This document shows positions 1 through 6,135 of a DNA stretch of 6,135 nucleotides, piece after piece. The translations under genes and the position numbers were made by a program. Each line of letters starts with the position of its first letter. The first letter of the stretch is position 1. Origin of the DNA: Chloroflexota bacterium (GTDB lineage: Bacteria; Chloroflexota; Anaerolineae; Anaerolineales; UBA11657); assembly GCA_003670425.1 (NCBI GenBank), contig QWRL01000148.1, positions 1 to 6,135 on the forward strand, given 5' to 3'. A model generated the notes under the pieces. It did not search any database and was not told the DNA's origin. It was given only the letters and a program-made list of their open reading frames with translations.

Positions 1-1479
1 AAAGCGCGTAGTGGCCGGGTGAGTGACGGTGATGGGGCCGCCGGCATCAATCTGGCGCTCGAACAATGGCACAACACTACCCCGGCTGTTGAGCACGTTG
101 CCAAAGCGCACTGCAGAAAAACTTGTGCCCGGGTGGCCGGCTGCCAGCGCGGAGACCACCGCTTCAGCGAGGCGTTTAGTAGCCCCCATAACACTGACAG
201 GCTGCACCGCCTTGTCAGAAGAAATCAACACAAAGCGTTCAGCACCGGCCGCGGCAGCTGCCCGCCCCGCAAGCAAAGTCCCCAGTACATTGACCCGCAG
301 CGCTGCTTGTGGATGGTCCTCCATCAGCGGCACATGCTTGTACGCCGCAGCATGGAAAACAATGTGCGGTTTGTAGGCTGCGCAAAGCGCCTGCATCTCG
401 CCATCCATCGCCACATCTGCAAGCCTGGCAACCAGGCGTTCACCCTGCTTGTTAATTTTGCACTCCATTTGCAGCTCATACAAGCCGGTTTCATTTACAT
501 CCACCGCCACCAGCTGGGCCGGCGAAAAATCTAGAATCTGGCGGCAAAGCTCTGCGCCAATTGAGCCAGCGCCGCCGGTGACCATCACCACGCGCCCCTC
601 CAAAATGGAACGACAAGCCTCCAGGTCAATCTCGGTCGCATTGCGGCCGAGGAAGTCGCGCACGGAAACATCACGCACCAAAGGTTGCTGCGAAGCATGC
701 GCCAGCGATTCGAATACGTCCGGCACAATCTTGATCTGTGCCGAAGTGCGCTGGCAGATGGTCAGGAATTCGCGGAACTCCTCCGCAGACACGGCATGTA
801 TTGCAAGCACGATCAATTCGATGGCGTGCTCGGCAGCAAGTTCGGGGATTTGATGGCGCCCGCCTAGCACGGGAAAACCATGTGCAGTGAGACCCACCTT
901 GTCAGGATCATCGTCCACAAAACCAACAACCTGATACCCATGCCCTTGCTTGCGATTTTGCAACTGCCATGAAAGCGTCTGGCCGGTTTCACCGGCGCCC
1001 ACAATCAGCACGCGCGTTGCACCATCACGCGCACCCGCGCTGGTGGCCTGCCACAGCCGGTAGCCAACACTGGCGAGCAGGCGCGTACGGTAGCGCACCA
1101 GAATAAACCCGGTCGCGGAAAGAAAGCTGCCAAGCAGGACGGTGCTGAGCGGCAGCGGCCGGCGCGGCATTAGCCAGTCTGCCAAAGTAATTAATGTTGC
1201 GGCACCCAGCCATGCCTGCAAAATTACAATCGCGTCCGGTGCACTCGCGTAATGCCACAGGCGCCGATACAGGCCAGCCAATACATTGGCCGCAAGATGC
1301 ACTGCAAGAATTAATGGCAGCGCCATTTGCAGCGCTGCCGCATACTCGTCATACGCACTTTGCGGCGCACCGGCAAGGCGCACCGGAAGTGCAACATAGT
1401 ATGCAAGCACCACGCTGGCAGCATCGGCGAGCACATATCCGCCCGCACGGCGCGCAAACCTGTTCAAATAAGCAAACAC
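1..1479 (-). CDS. Membrane-anchored nucleotide-sugar 4,6-dehydratase, FlaA1/CapD/WbpM type (C-terminus cut by window edge)
   Basis: The frame is open from a GTG at 1479 to base 1, giving 493 residues without a stop; full-length relatives are usually a little over 600 residues, so about a fifth is missing. The N-terminal part has four likely membrane segments (about residues 14-33, 53-70, 80-100, 112-130). A first nucleotide-binding fold follows, with GAGETG at 161-166. The SDR dehydratase domain comes next: RDFLGR at 274-279, the glycine-rich TGGAGSIG at 301-308, HAAAYKHVPLME at 376-387, SSDKAV at 420-425, VMGATKR at 430-436, then FGNVLNSRGSVVPLF and TVTHPATTRF near the cut. The usual SDR Tyr is Met431, with Lys435 four residues on; this Tyr-to-Met change is normal in the long WbpM branch. 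The expected reaction is dehydration of UDP-GlcNAc (or a similar UDP-HexNAc) to a 4-keto-6-deoxy sugar on the cytoplasmic face of the membrane. The start is uncertain: an in-frame ATG at 1518 would overlap the upstream SDR gene by 34 bases, and neither start has a strong Shine-Dalgarno. The family call is very secure; the exact sugar product is inferred. Confidence 0.96.
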   Translation of the reverse strand, partial: MFAYLNRFARRAGGYVLADAASVVLAYYVALPVRLAGAPQSAYDEYAAALQMALPLILAVHLAANVLAGLYRRLWHYASAPDAIVILQAWLGAATLITLADWLMPRRPLPLSTVLLGSFLSATGFILVRYRTRLLASVGYRLWQATSAGARDGATRVLIVGAGETGQTLSWQLQNRKQGHGYQVVGFVDDDPDKVGLTAHGFPVLGGRHQIPELAAEHAIELIVLAIHAVSAEEFREFLTICQRTSAQIKIVPDVFESLAHASQQPLVRDVSVRDFLGRNATEIDLEACRSILEGRVVMVTGGAGSIGAELCRQILDFSPAQLVAVDVNETGLYELQMECKINKQGERLVARLADVAMDGEMQALCAAYKPHIVFHAAAYKHVPLMEDHPQAALRVNVLGTLLAGRAAAAAGAERFVLISSDKAVQPVSVMGATKRLAEAVVSALAAGHPGTSFSAVRFGNVLNSRGSVVPLFERQIDAGGPITVTHPATTRF

Positions 1480-1484
1480 AAAAT

Positions 1485-2366
1485 TTAATCTGGCATGGGG
1501 GGCGGGCGACGCAGCCATTCAATTTCTTGCGCCAAGCCAACTTCAAACGCCCGCGCAGTATAGCAGAGGTCGCGCTGCGCTGCGCTGCAGTCAAACACTT
1601 TGTCCTCCTGCAATCGCAGCACTTGTTCGGCGCTGATGCCCACGCCCAGCTGCTGCAATCCGCGGGCCGCTGCCACCGCAACTTTTTCCGGGACCCGAAC
1701 CATTGCTACCCTTCGGCCAAGTTGCGCGCACACTTCCCGCAAAAGCTGCGCGAAGCTCAGGCGCGTGCCGCCCGCCAAGTTGTATTCGCTGCCGCGCGCT
1801 GCCGGACTGTGCAGCGCCGCCACCACTGCCTGCGCCACATCGTCCACGAACACCGGCTGCTGCAGCGCGCTTCCGTCTCCCACCAACGGCACCATTGGCC
1901 AGCGCGAGAGATATTTTATAAGACGCCAGATGTTGCGATCGCGCGGGCTGCCATAGATCATCGTTGGACGCAGCAGCGTATAGGGCAAGCCGCTGTCCCG
2001 TACAGCCTGCTCCGCTGCAATGCGGGTGGGCTTGCTGCCCGCTGGCAGGCTGGAGTAGATCGAAGTGGTGCTAACAAACACTGCGTGCTGCAATCCGGCG
2101 TTGGCTGCAGCCGCCACGATGGTGGGCGCATGCCCAAATCCAAGCGACGCCAAATTAACAAGCACATCAACCCCCGCCAGCGCTCTGCGCAATGACGCCT
2201 GGTCGCCCAGATCGCCGCTGCGCACTTCAACGCCCTGCGCCACAAGCGCCGCAATGTTGCTGGCAGGCCGCGCAAACACAACCACACGATCGGCGCCAGC
2301 CCGCAGCCGGGCAGTCACAAATTCGCCCAGAAAACCAGTTGCGCCGGTGACAAGAACCGTGCTCAC
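1485..2366 (-). CDS. Atypical SDR, NAD-dependent epimerase/dehydratase family (nucleotide-sugar modifying, substrate unknown)
   Basis: This is a 293-residue protein starting with GTG, which overlaps the stop of the upstream glycosyltransferase as GTGA (2366-2363). It ends in TAA at 1487-1485. A Rossmann fold opens the protein (VLVTGATGFLG, with GATGFLG at 8-14), so NAD(P) binding is well supported. Further SDR landmarks are GDLGD at 51-55, DVLVNLAS at 67-74, VFVSTTSIY at 97-104 and LLRPTMIYG at 131-139. A QPVFVDDVA segment at 170-178 is typical of extended and atypical SDRs that act on nucleotide sugars. The canonical YxxxK is missing: where it should precede IAAEQ, the protein reads Ser111-Lys112-Pro-Thr-Arg115. 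Sitting between glycosyltransferases and a 4,6-dehydratase, it could be an epimerase or 4-keto reductase for a dehydratase product, but that role is inferred from position. A non-catalytic or differently wired enzyme is also possible. The family call is strong; the reaction is unknown. Confidence 0.93.
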   Translation of the reverse strand: MSTVLVTGATGFLGEFVTARLRAGADRVVVFARPASNIAALVAQGVEVRSGDLGDQASLRRALAGVDVLVNLASLGFGHAPTIVAAAANAGLQHAVFVSTTSIYSSLPAGSKPTRIAAEQAVRDSGLPYTLLRPTMIYGSPRDRNIWRLIKYLSRWPMVPLVGDGSALQQPVFVDDVAQAVVAALHSPAARGSEYNLAGGTRLSFAQLLREVCAQLGRRVAMVRVPEKVAVAAARGLQQLGVGISAEQVLRLQEDKVFDCSAAQRDLCYTARAFEVGLAQEIEWLRRPPPMPD

Positions 2367-3583
2367 AGCAGTGCTTGCAGGGCGGTGGCATAGCGGTCGG
2401 CGAGAATCTGCCGGTCATAGTTTGCGGAAACAAACGCCTGGCCGGCAGCGCCCATTTGCCGGCCCTCGCCGGGATGCAACTTAAACCAGCGCACCGCTTC
2501 TGCCAGAGCGGCATCATCCTCTGGCGTGATCAGCCGCGCACCGCCGGACTGCATCAAAATTTCACGCGCCTCGCCTTCCACCGCGCCAATCACCGGCACG
2601 GCGCACGCCATAATCTCAAACATCTTGGAAGGAATAAAAGTGCTGAATAATGGAAGGCGCCGCAGCGGCACAACGCACACATCACTTGCGCAGTAGTACT
2701 CGCGCACGCGCTGGTGCGCCTGCGCCGGCAGCATGACCACATTGGTGAGGCGCAGCTGCTCGCGCATTTCGAGCAGCGCGCGCTTCCTAGCGCCTTCGCC
2801 CACCAGCAAAAACACGATATCCGCCTCGTCACGCAGGCGCTGCGCGGCGCGCAGCAGCACCTCCAATCCCTGCGAGATGCCGTGTGCGCCGATATACCCA
2901 ACCACAAACTTGCCGGCAAGGCCCAACTCGCTGCGCACAGCATTGTCACGGGGCCCGGGCATGAAGCTTTCAATTGCGGCGCCGTTTGTGATCGTAACCA
3001 CTTTTTCCGGCGGCAAGCCGCGCGCAAGCAGGCGCGCGCGAAACCCATCTGTGACGGTCACCACCAAAGCCGCGCGCTGGTAGAGGAACATCTCCACAGA
3101 TTCGAGAATGCGAATGATGAGCGGGTTAGTGAGCACGCCAAGATCAACAAAAACCGCCGGCCACAAATCGCGCACTTCAAACACAAATGGAATTTTGCGC
3201 AGGCGGCTCATGACCCACGCAGAAATTACGGCGAAGAAACTGGGCGAGCTGGCAATGATTACATCGGCGCTGCCAATGCGCGCAGATCCAAGCACCAAAG
3301 CGCTAAACATGAAACTAAGGTGACTGAGGGTCTTGCGCACCAACCCTTCATTTGGGGTGGCGTAAAGCCAGTTGCGCAGCACTGTAACGCCATCAATCGA
3401 CTCGCGCGCAATCAGCCGGCCCACGTACGGCGGCTGCACAATTCCCGTGGGATGGTTGGGCATGCCAGTCACCACCGTCACAGAATGGCCGCGCTTCACC
3501 CAGCACTGTGCCATGTCGCGCAGGCGCGCCGCCGGCGCGCCGGGTTCCGGCACAAAGTACTGGCACAGGTACACGATCCTCAC
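2363..3583 (-). CDS. Glycosyltransferase family 4, WbuB-like
   Basis: This 406-residue protein has the normal length for GT4 enzymes with a GT-B fold. The start is GTG at 3583, overlapping the GT2 stop as GTGA. It is supported by the opening MRIVYLCQYFVPEPGAPAAR, which matches the usual first strand and loop of WbuB/WcaI-like proteins. Other marks of this group are VVTGMPNHPTG at 37-47, FEVRDLWPAVFVDLG at 135-149, and ITNGA at 198-202 at the domain hinge. The C-terminal donor domain starts with VGYIGAHGISQGLEVLL at 228-244 and carries the acid motif as PSKMFEIMACAVPVI at 318-332, with Glu323. In WbuB-like enzymes PSK-F-E replaces the common E-x7-E arrangement. The enzyme should transfer a sugar from a nucleotide donor, with retention of configuration, to a lipid-linked glycan in the cytoplasm. 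WbuB homologues are linked to N-acetyl-fucosamine-type donors, but specificity cannot be read from the sequence. The gene stops at 2365-2363 inside the start of the SDR gene, so translational coupling is likely. Confidence 0.95.
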   Translation of the reverse strand: MRIVYLCQYFVPEPGAPAARLRDMAQCWVKRGHSVTVVTGMPNHPTGIVQPPYVGRLIARESIDGVTVLRNWLYATPNEGLVRKTLSHLSFMFSALVLGSARIGSADVIIASSPSFFAVISAWVMSRLRKIPFVFEVRDLWPAVFVDLGVLTNPLIIRILESVEMFLYQRAALVVTVTDGFRARLLARGLPPEKVVTITNGAAIESFMPGPRDNAVRSELGLAGKFVVGYIGAHGISQGLEVLLRAAQRLRDEADIVFLLVGEGARKRALLEMREQLRLTNVVMLPAQAHQRVREYYCASDVCVVPLRRLPLFSTFIPSKMFEIMACAVPVIGAVEGEAREILMQSGGARLITPEDDAALAEAVRWFKLHPGEGRQMGAAGQAFVSANYDRQILADRYATALQALL

Positions 3584-4410
3584 TTTGGCTCACGCAGTTC
3601 GCGCAACTTCAGTCCAATGTGATGCTCTTGCATCGCCTGCAGCACGCAAAACGAAAAACCCTGGCGGCCATCCAGAAAGCCCGCACGCAGGATGTACATG
3701 TAGACGAACCACAGCAGCGGTTTGGCGGGGAGATGCGGCCAGATCAATTCCTTGATGACGCGCTTGCGCTGCACGGGACTGCCAAGCCAGCCCGGCTCCA
3801 GGCCGGTCTTAAGGCTTGTTTGCGCAGCTGCACGTGCCTGCGCCTCCAATGTGGAATAGTGATTGTGGCGCTGCAGCCAAGCAGCCAGCCCGCGCTCGTC
3901 AGCGTGAATCAAATCATTTTGAAGATAACCGACGCTGCCCTGCACAACCATGTGCTCATGCACCGGGCGCTGCTCGTAGTGCGCATGTCCGCGCCGGAAC
4001 AGGCGCAAGTTCCAGCTGGGATACCAGCCGCAATGCCGCAGCCAGCGCCCCATAAACATGAAACGCCGGTTGATGTAATAGCCATCGCAAGGGTTTGGTG
4101 CTGCCACAACCGCAGCAATCTCGCGCGCCAAATCCGGCGAAACCCGTTCGTCGGCATCAAGAATCAGGATCCATGGCTGGCTGATCGGCAAAGTTTGCAG
4201 CGCCCAGTTTTTTTGCGCTGCGTAGTCCTCAAATGCATGCTCGACAAAATTGGCTTTGGCAGCGGCTGCAATCTCGCGCGTGCCATCCGTGGAGCAAGAG
4301 TCCACCACAAATATTTCCGCAGCCCACCGCACGCTGCTAAGGCAGGCCGGCAGATTTTTTTCTTCATTCAAAGTGGGTACCAGCACCGCAATCGGTGCGC
4401 GTGCGCTCAT
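3580..4410 (-). CDS. Glycosyltransferase family 2, WaaE/KdtX-like beta-glycosyltransferase
   Basis: This is a 276-residue, single-domain GT-A enzyme. The ATG at 4410 overlaps the upstream stop as ATGA, with a weak GGTGG a few bases upstream. The motifs occur in order: IAVLVPTLNEEKNL at 7-20 (nucleotide-binding strand), FVVDSCSTDGT at 34-44, and ILILDADERV at 81-90 with the metal-binding DAD. These are followed by WYPSWNLRLFRRG at 129-141 and PVHEHM at 149-154, which supplies the acidic residue near the catalytic site. The block from the DAD to HNHYSTLEA at 182-190, then LRAGFLDGRQGF at 241-252, is characteristic of the WaaE-like subgroup first known from lipopolysaccharide core assembly. The C-terminal part is amphipathic to hydrophobic (PLLWFVYMYIL at 231-241) and probably associates with the inner face of the cytoplasmic membrane. 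It should transfer one sugar with inversion, giving a beta linkage. WaaE proteins add glucose to core heptose, but in this cluster a role in repeat-unit assembly is equally likely. Donor and acceptor are unknown. Confidence 0.95.
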   Translation of the reverse strand: MSARAPIAVLVPTLNEEKNLPACLSSVRWAAEIFVVDSCSTDGTREIAAAAKANFVEHAFEDYAAQKNWALQTLPISQPWILILDADERVSPDLAREIAAVVAAPNPCDGYYINRRFMFMGRWLRHCGWYPSWNLRLFRRGHAHYEQRPVHEHMVVQGSVGYLQNDLIHADERGLAAWLQRHNHYSTLEAQARAAAQTSLKTGLEPGWLGSPVQRKRVIKELIWPHLPAKPLLWFVYMYILRAGFLDGRQGFSFCVLQAMQEHHIGLKLRELREPK

Positions 4411-5537
4411 TTCACCACCGCTTGCAACAGGGCCCCAAAGTCGCGCGCGTAACGCGCCCAGCTCCAGTCAAAGCCGGCAAAGTAGCGCTGCGCACGCGCT
4501 GATGCATCCGCATCCTGCAGTACCGCGCGAATTACATTCGCAGCATCCAGCGCGTCTTCCGCTGCATAGTAGCTGGCACCGGCGCCGCCCACCTCCCGAT
4601 TCACTGCCGTACCCGCAGCCACCACTGGCCGCCCGCCCGCCATCGCCTCCAAAATGGGGAAGCCAAATGACTCGCACAGCGACGGAAACACAATCAAGTC
4701 AACCTTGGGATAAAGAGCGATCATCTCGGCTTGTGCCAGGCGGCCGATGACAAATACACAATCTTGCAGGTTCCAACTTGCAATTCTCTCCCTGATTGCG
4801 CGCACTCCTGCCGGCCAATCTTGGTCTTCAATTGTTAGCAACAACGCAAAGCGGGTGCCAGACTCGCGCAACGCCCGGGCAGTACGCAACAGCACCTCAA
4901 AACCTTTATGCGGCGCCGCATGGGAAGGATACAACAGCCATGGGCGCGGTGCACCATCAGGCAAGCGCACAACAGTGCTTGACGCCGTGATCCCAGGCGG
5001 GTCCACTGCATGCGGCAGCACAACCGACCGGTCATCAGGCAGTTCCGGCACATAGCGCTTGATCATCTCCCACATGCCAGCTGTAGGCGTTACAACGCGC
5101 GCAGAGTTGCGCATGGCAAGAATGCACAGCCAGCGCCGCAGTATCGCAATCATGCGCTCCGCCGAACCGCTGCTGCGCAAATGGTGGTCGCAGTAATACA
5201 GCGGATTGCGCTGAAAATTAATTTGGGGAACCGCGCAGCGCGCCGGACCGAAGTTGAGCAGCGACACCAACAAGTCAGGTTGGCGCTGTGCAAGCAACTG
5301 GCCAAGTGCTACCTGGTCCCACCAAACTCTGCCAATGGCGCCGAGCCCTGGTGAAGTCACGGGCGTAAGCCGCACGTTGCGGGGCACTGTGCCAACCCAC
5401 TGCGGAGCCTCTGGCGCGCAAAATATCTCAAACGTCCAATCCGGCAATGCAGCCAAGGCGGGCACAAATCCCGTCAGATGGCGGCGGGCACCGCCCATCT
5501 GCGCCCCAACTGCGGTGATTGCCACGTGGCGCATCAC
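4407..5537 (-). CDS. Glycosyltransferase family 4 (GT-B fold, complete EX7E motif)
   Basis: The protein has 376 residues from the GTG at 5537, or 375 from the ATG that follows directly at 5534. The two starts are adjacent, and both overlap the TGA of the upstream gene (GTGATG), so the choice is open. The N-terminal acceptor domain begins VAITAVGAQMGGARRHL, containing the loop seen at the start of many GT4 enzymes. The hinge region includes PTAGMWEMIKRYVP at 151-164 and VVLPHAVDP at 172-180. The donor domain has LLYPSHAAPHKGFEVLL at 201-217, whose Lys211 fits the donor-phosphate-binding lysine, and FPSLCESFGFPILEAMAGG at 284-302. The latter has Glu289 and Glu297 in the classical E-x7-E spacing. 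The enzyme is expected to be retaining, with a nucleotide-sugar donor, acting in the cytoplasm at the membrane. No signal peptide or membrane segment is evident. It lies second among the four glycosyltransferases in transcription order and its stop overlaps the GT2 start. Specificity cannot be assigned. Confidence 0.95.
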   Translation of the reverse strand: MMRHVAITAVGAQMGGARRHLTGFVPALAALPDWTFEIFCAPEAPQWVGTVPRNVRLTPVTSPGLGAIGRVWWDQVALGQLLAQRQPDLLVSLLNFGPARCAVPQINFQRNPLYYCDHHLRSSGSAERMIAILRRWLCILAMRNSARVVTPTAGMWEMIKRYVPELPDDRSVVLPHAVDPPGITASSTVVRLPDGAPRPWLLYPSHAAPHKGFEVLLRTARALRESGTRFALLLTIEDQDWPAGVRAIRERIASWNLQDCVFVIGRLAQAEMIALYPKVDLIVFPSLCESFGFPILEAMAGGRPVVAAGTAVNREVGGAGASYYAAEDALDAANVIRAVLQDADASARAQRYFAGFDWSWARYARDFGALLQAVVK

Positions 5538-6135
5538 TTTGCGTTCAACACACTTGCATACTTGGCAACCGCGCGCTCACCATATGCGTCCCAGGTAAAG
5601 CGCCGCGCCTGCGCCAGCGCCGCGCCTGCCATGCGCTGCCGCTCGGCCGCATGTTCATACATGTACAAGACTTTTTCTTTTAGCGCGTTGACACTGCGGA
5701 TTGGGATGATGAAGCCCTGCTCGCCATCCGTGACCAAGTCCGCAGCGCCCGTGTTGGTTGTGGCAATCAACGGCAGCCCACAGGCCATGGCTTGAACCTG
5801 CACCATTGCAAGGCCCTCTTCCACCGAACAGATGGCAAAAACAGACCCTTGCGAATAATACCAGCGCAGGGCATTTAGCGGGACCGCGGCAAAATGTTTA
5901 AACGATCCGGCGTATTTGGCAAAAAACGGCCGCATCTCCTGCGTTAAGTTGCCAATGATCCAGAGTTCGGCGCGTGGCAGCGCCAACTCATGCCATGCCT
6001 GCAGCAAATACTGAACACCTTTGCGCAGGGTGAGTGCGCCAACGTAAATTATCCGAAAGCAATCATCCTCCTTGGGCAGCGGGGAAAATTTATCGGTGGC
6101 CACTCCGAAGGTATTGTGCAAAAGCCGTGTGGCAT
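5534..6135 (-). CDS. Glycosyltransferase family 4, C-terminal half only (N-terminus beyond window edge)
   Basis: The frame is open from the right edge to a TGA at 5536-5534, showing 199 complete residues. The first visible residues (ATRLLHNTFGVATDKFSP) are the hinge between the two GT-B domains, so the true start lies well outside. The TTG at 6121 is only an internal leucine codon. The visible part is the complete donor-binding domain. It contains FRIIYVGALTLRKGVQYLL, with the arginine and lysine that contact donor phosphates, a short ELWIIGN strand, and the acid-motif region SVEEGLAMVQVQAMACGLPLIAT. It ends with a GFIIPIRSVNALKEKV helix start and a C-terminal helix returning to the first domain. 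The second glutamate of E-x7-E is replaced by glutamine (codon 5794-5792). It should be a retaining glycosyltransferase in the same pathway. The family is certain from this half; the acceptor cannot be judged because the N-terminal domain is missing. Confidence 0.94.
   Translation of the reverse strand, partial: ATRLLHNTFGVATDKFSPLPKEDDCFRIIYVGALTLRKGVQYLLQAWHELALPRAELWIIGNLTQEMRPFFAKYAGSFKHFAAVPLNALRWYYSQGSVFAICSVEEGLAMVQVQAMACGLPLIATTNTGAADLVTDGEQGFIIPIRSVNALKEKVLYMYEHAAERQRMAGAALAQARRFTWDAYGERAVAKYASVLNAK

Noticed and set aside
19..853. Overlapping plus-strand open frames opposite the dehydratase
   Set aside because: The minus strand here reads a continuous, strongly conserved dehydratase with all its motifs, and the plus-strand frames have none.
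1194..2195. Long plus-strand open frame of 333 codons opposite the SDR and dehydratase genes
   Set aside because: It is an antisense shadow in GC-rich coding DNA. The product is rich in His, Arg, Gln and Ala with no domain pattern, and the opposite strand encodes well-conserved enzymes.
3523..3541. Two GGCGCGCC sites forming a near-perfect palindrome
   Set aside because: They encode the conserved GAPAAR stretch at the start of the WbuB-like protein in GC-rich codons, so no operator or hairpin role is needed.
2714..3622. Plus-strand open frame of 302 codons opposite the WbuB-like gene
   Set aside because: It has the same shadow composition (many His, Arg, Gln) and no recognisable motif. The minus-strand gene explains the region fully.
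3508..4452. Plus-strand open frame of 314 codons opposite the GT2 gene
   Set aside because: It crosses a gene boundary of the minus strand and shows no family motifs, so it is a by-product of codon bias.
5599..5629. Exact 14-base direct repeat (agcgccgcgcctgc) with a 17-base period
   Set aside because: It lies inside the C-terminal Ala/Arg-rich helix of a glycosyltransferase, the period is not a multiple of three, and there are only two copies. It is most likely chance in GC-rich codons.
6119..6121. TTG as start of the right-edge glycosyltransferase
   Set aside because: The frame stays open to the window edge, and the residues around this codon are the inter-domain hinge of a GT4 enzyme, not an N-terminus.

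Overview
This window is an internal piece of one polysaccharide biosynthesis operon (O-antigen, capsule or exopolysaccharide type). Every recognisable gene lies on the minus strand. The DNA is GC-rich throughout, with no obvious change in composition between genes. The operon style and protein families suggest a Gram-negative bacterium, probably a proteobacterium. The sequence does not support a genus, and no rRNA, tRNA or housekeeping gene is present to help.

In order of transcription (high to low coordinates) the layout is: a GT4 glycosyltransferase cut by the right edge (6135-5534); a second, complete GT4 glycosyltransferase (5537-4407); a GT2 glycosyltransferase of the WaaE/beta-glucosyltransferase type (4410-3580); a WbuB-like GT4 glycosyltransferase (3583-2363); an atypical SDR of the NAD-dependent epimerase/dehydratase group (2366-1485); and a large membrane-anchored nucleotide-sugar 4,6-dehydratase of the FlaA1/CapD/WbpM type (1479-1), cut by the left edge. 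The dehydratase reads open for 493 codons to base 1. Four of the five junctions are start/stop overlaps of the GTGA or ATGA kind. The fifth is either a 5-base gap or a 34-base overlap, depending on the dehydratase start. No intergenic space is large enough for a promoter or terminator, and no stretch over 300 bases lacks a gene.

The likely joint job is as follows. The dehydratase makes a UDP-4-keto-6-deoxy-HexNAc precursor. The SDR may act on that or a related nucleotide sugar. The four glycosyltransferases add sugars one after another to a lipid-linked repeat unit or to a core/cap structure at the inner face of the cytoplasmic membrane. No initiating sugar-phosphate transferase (WecA/WbpL or WcaJ type), flippase (Wzx), polymerase (Wzy) or ABC exporter is seen here; these may lie outside the window.

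I found no mobile element, CRISPR array, RNA gene or clearly new system. The points most worth a second look are protein-level departures: an SDR without the YxxxK catalytic pair, and a GT4 enzyme whose second EX7E glutamate is glutamine.
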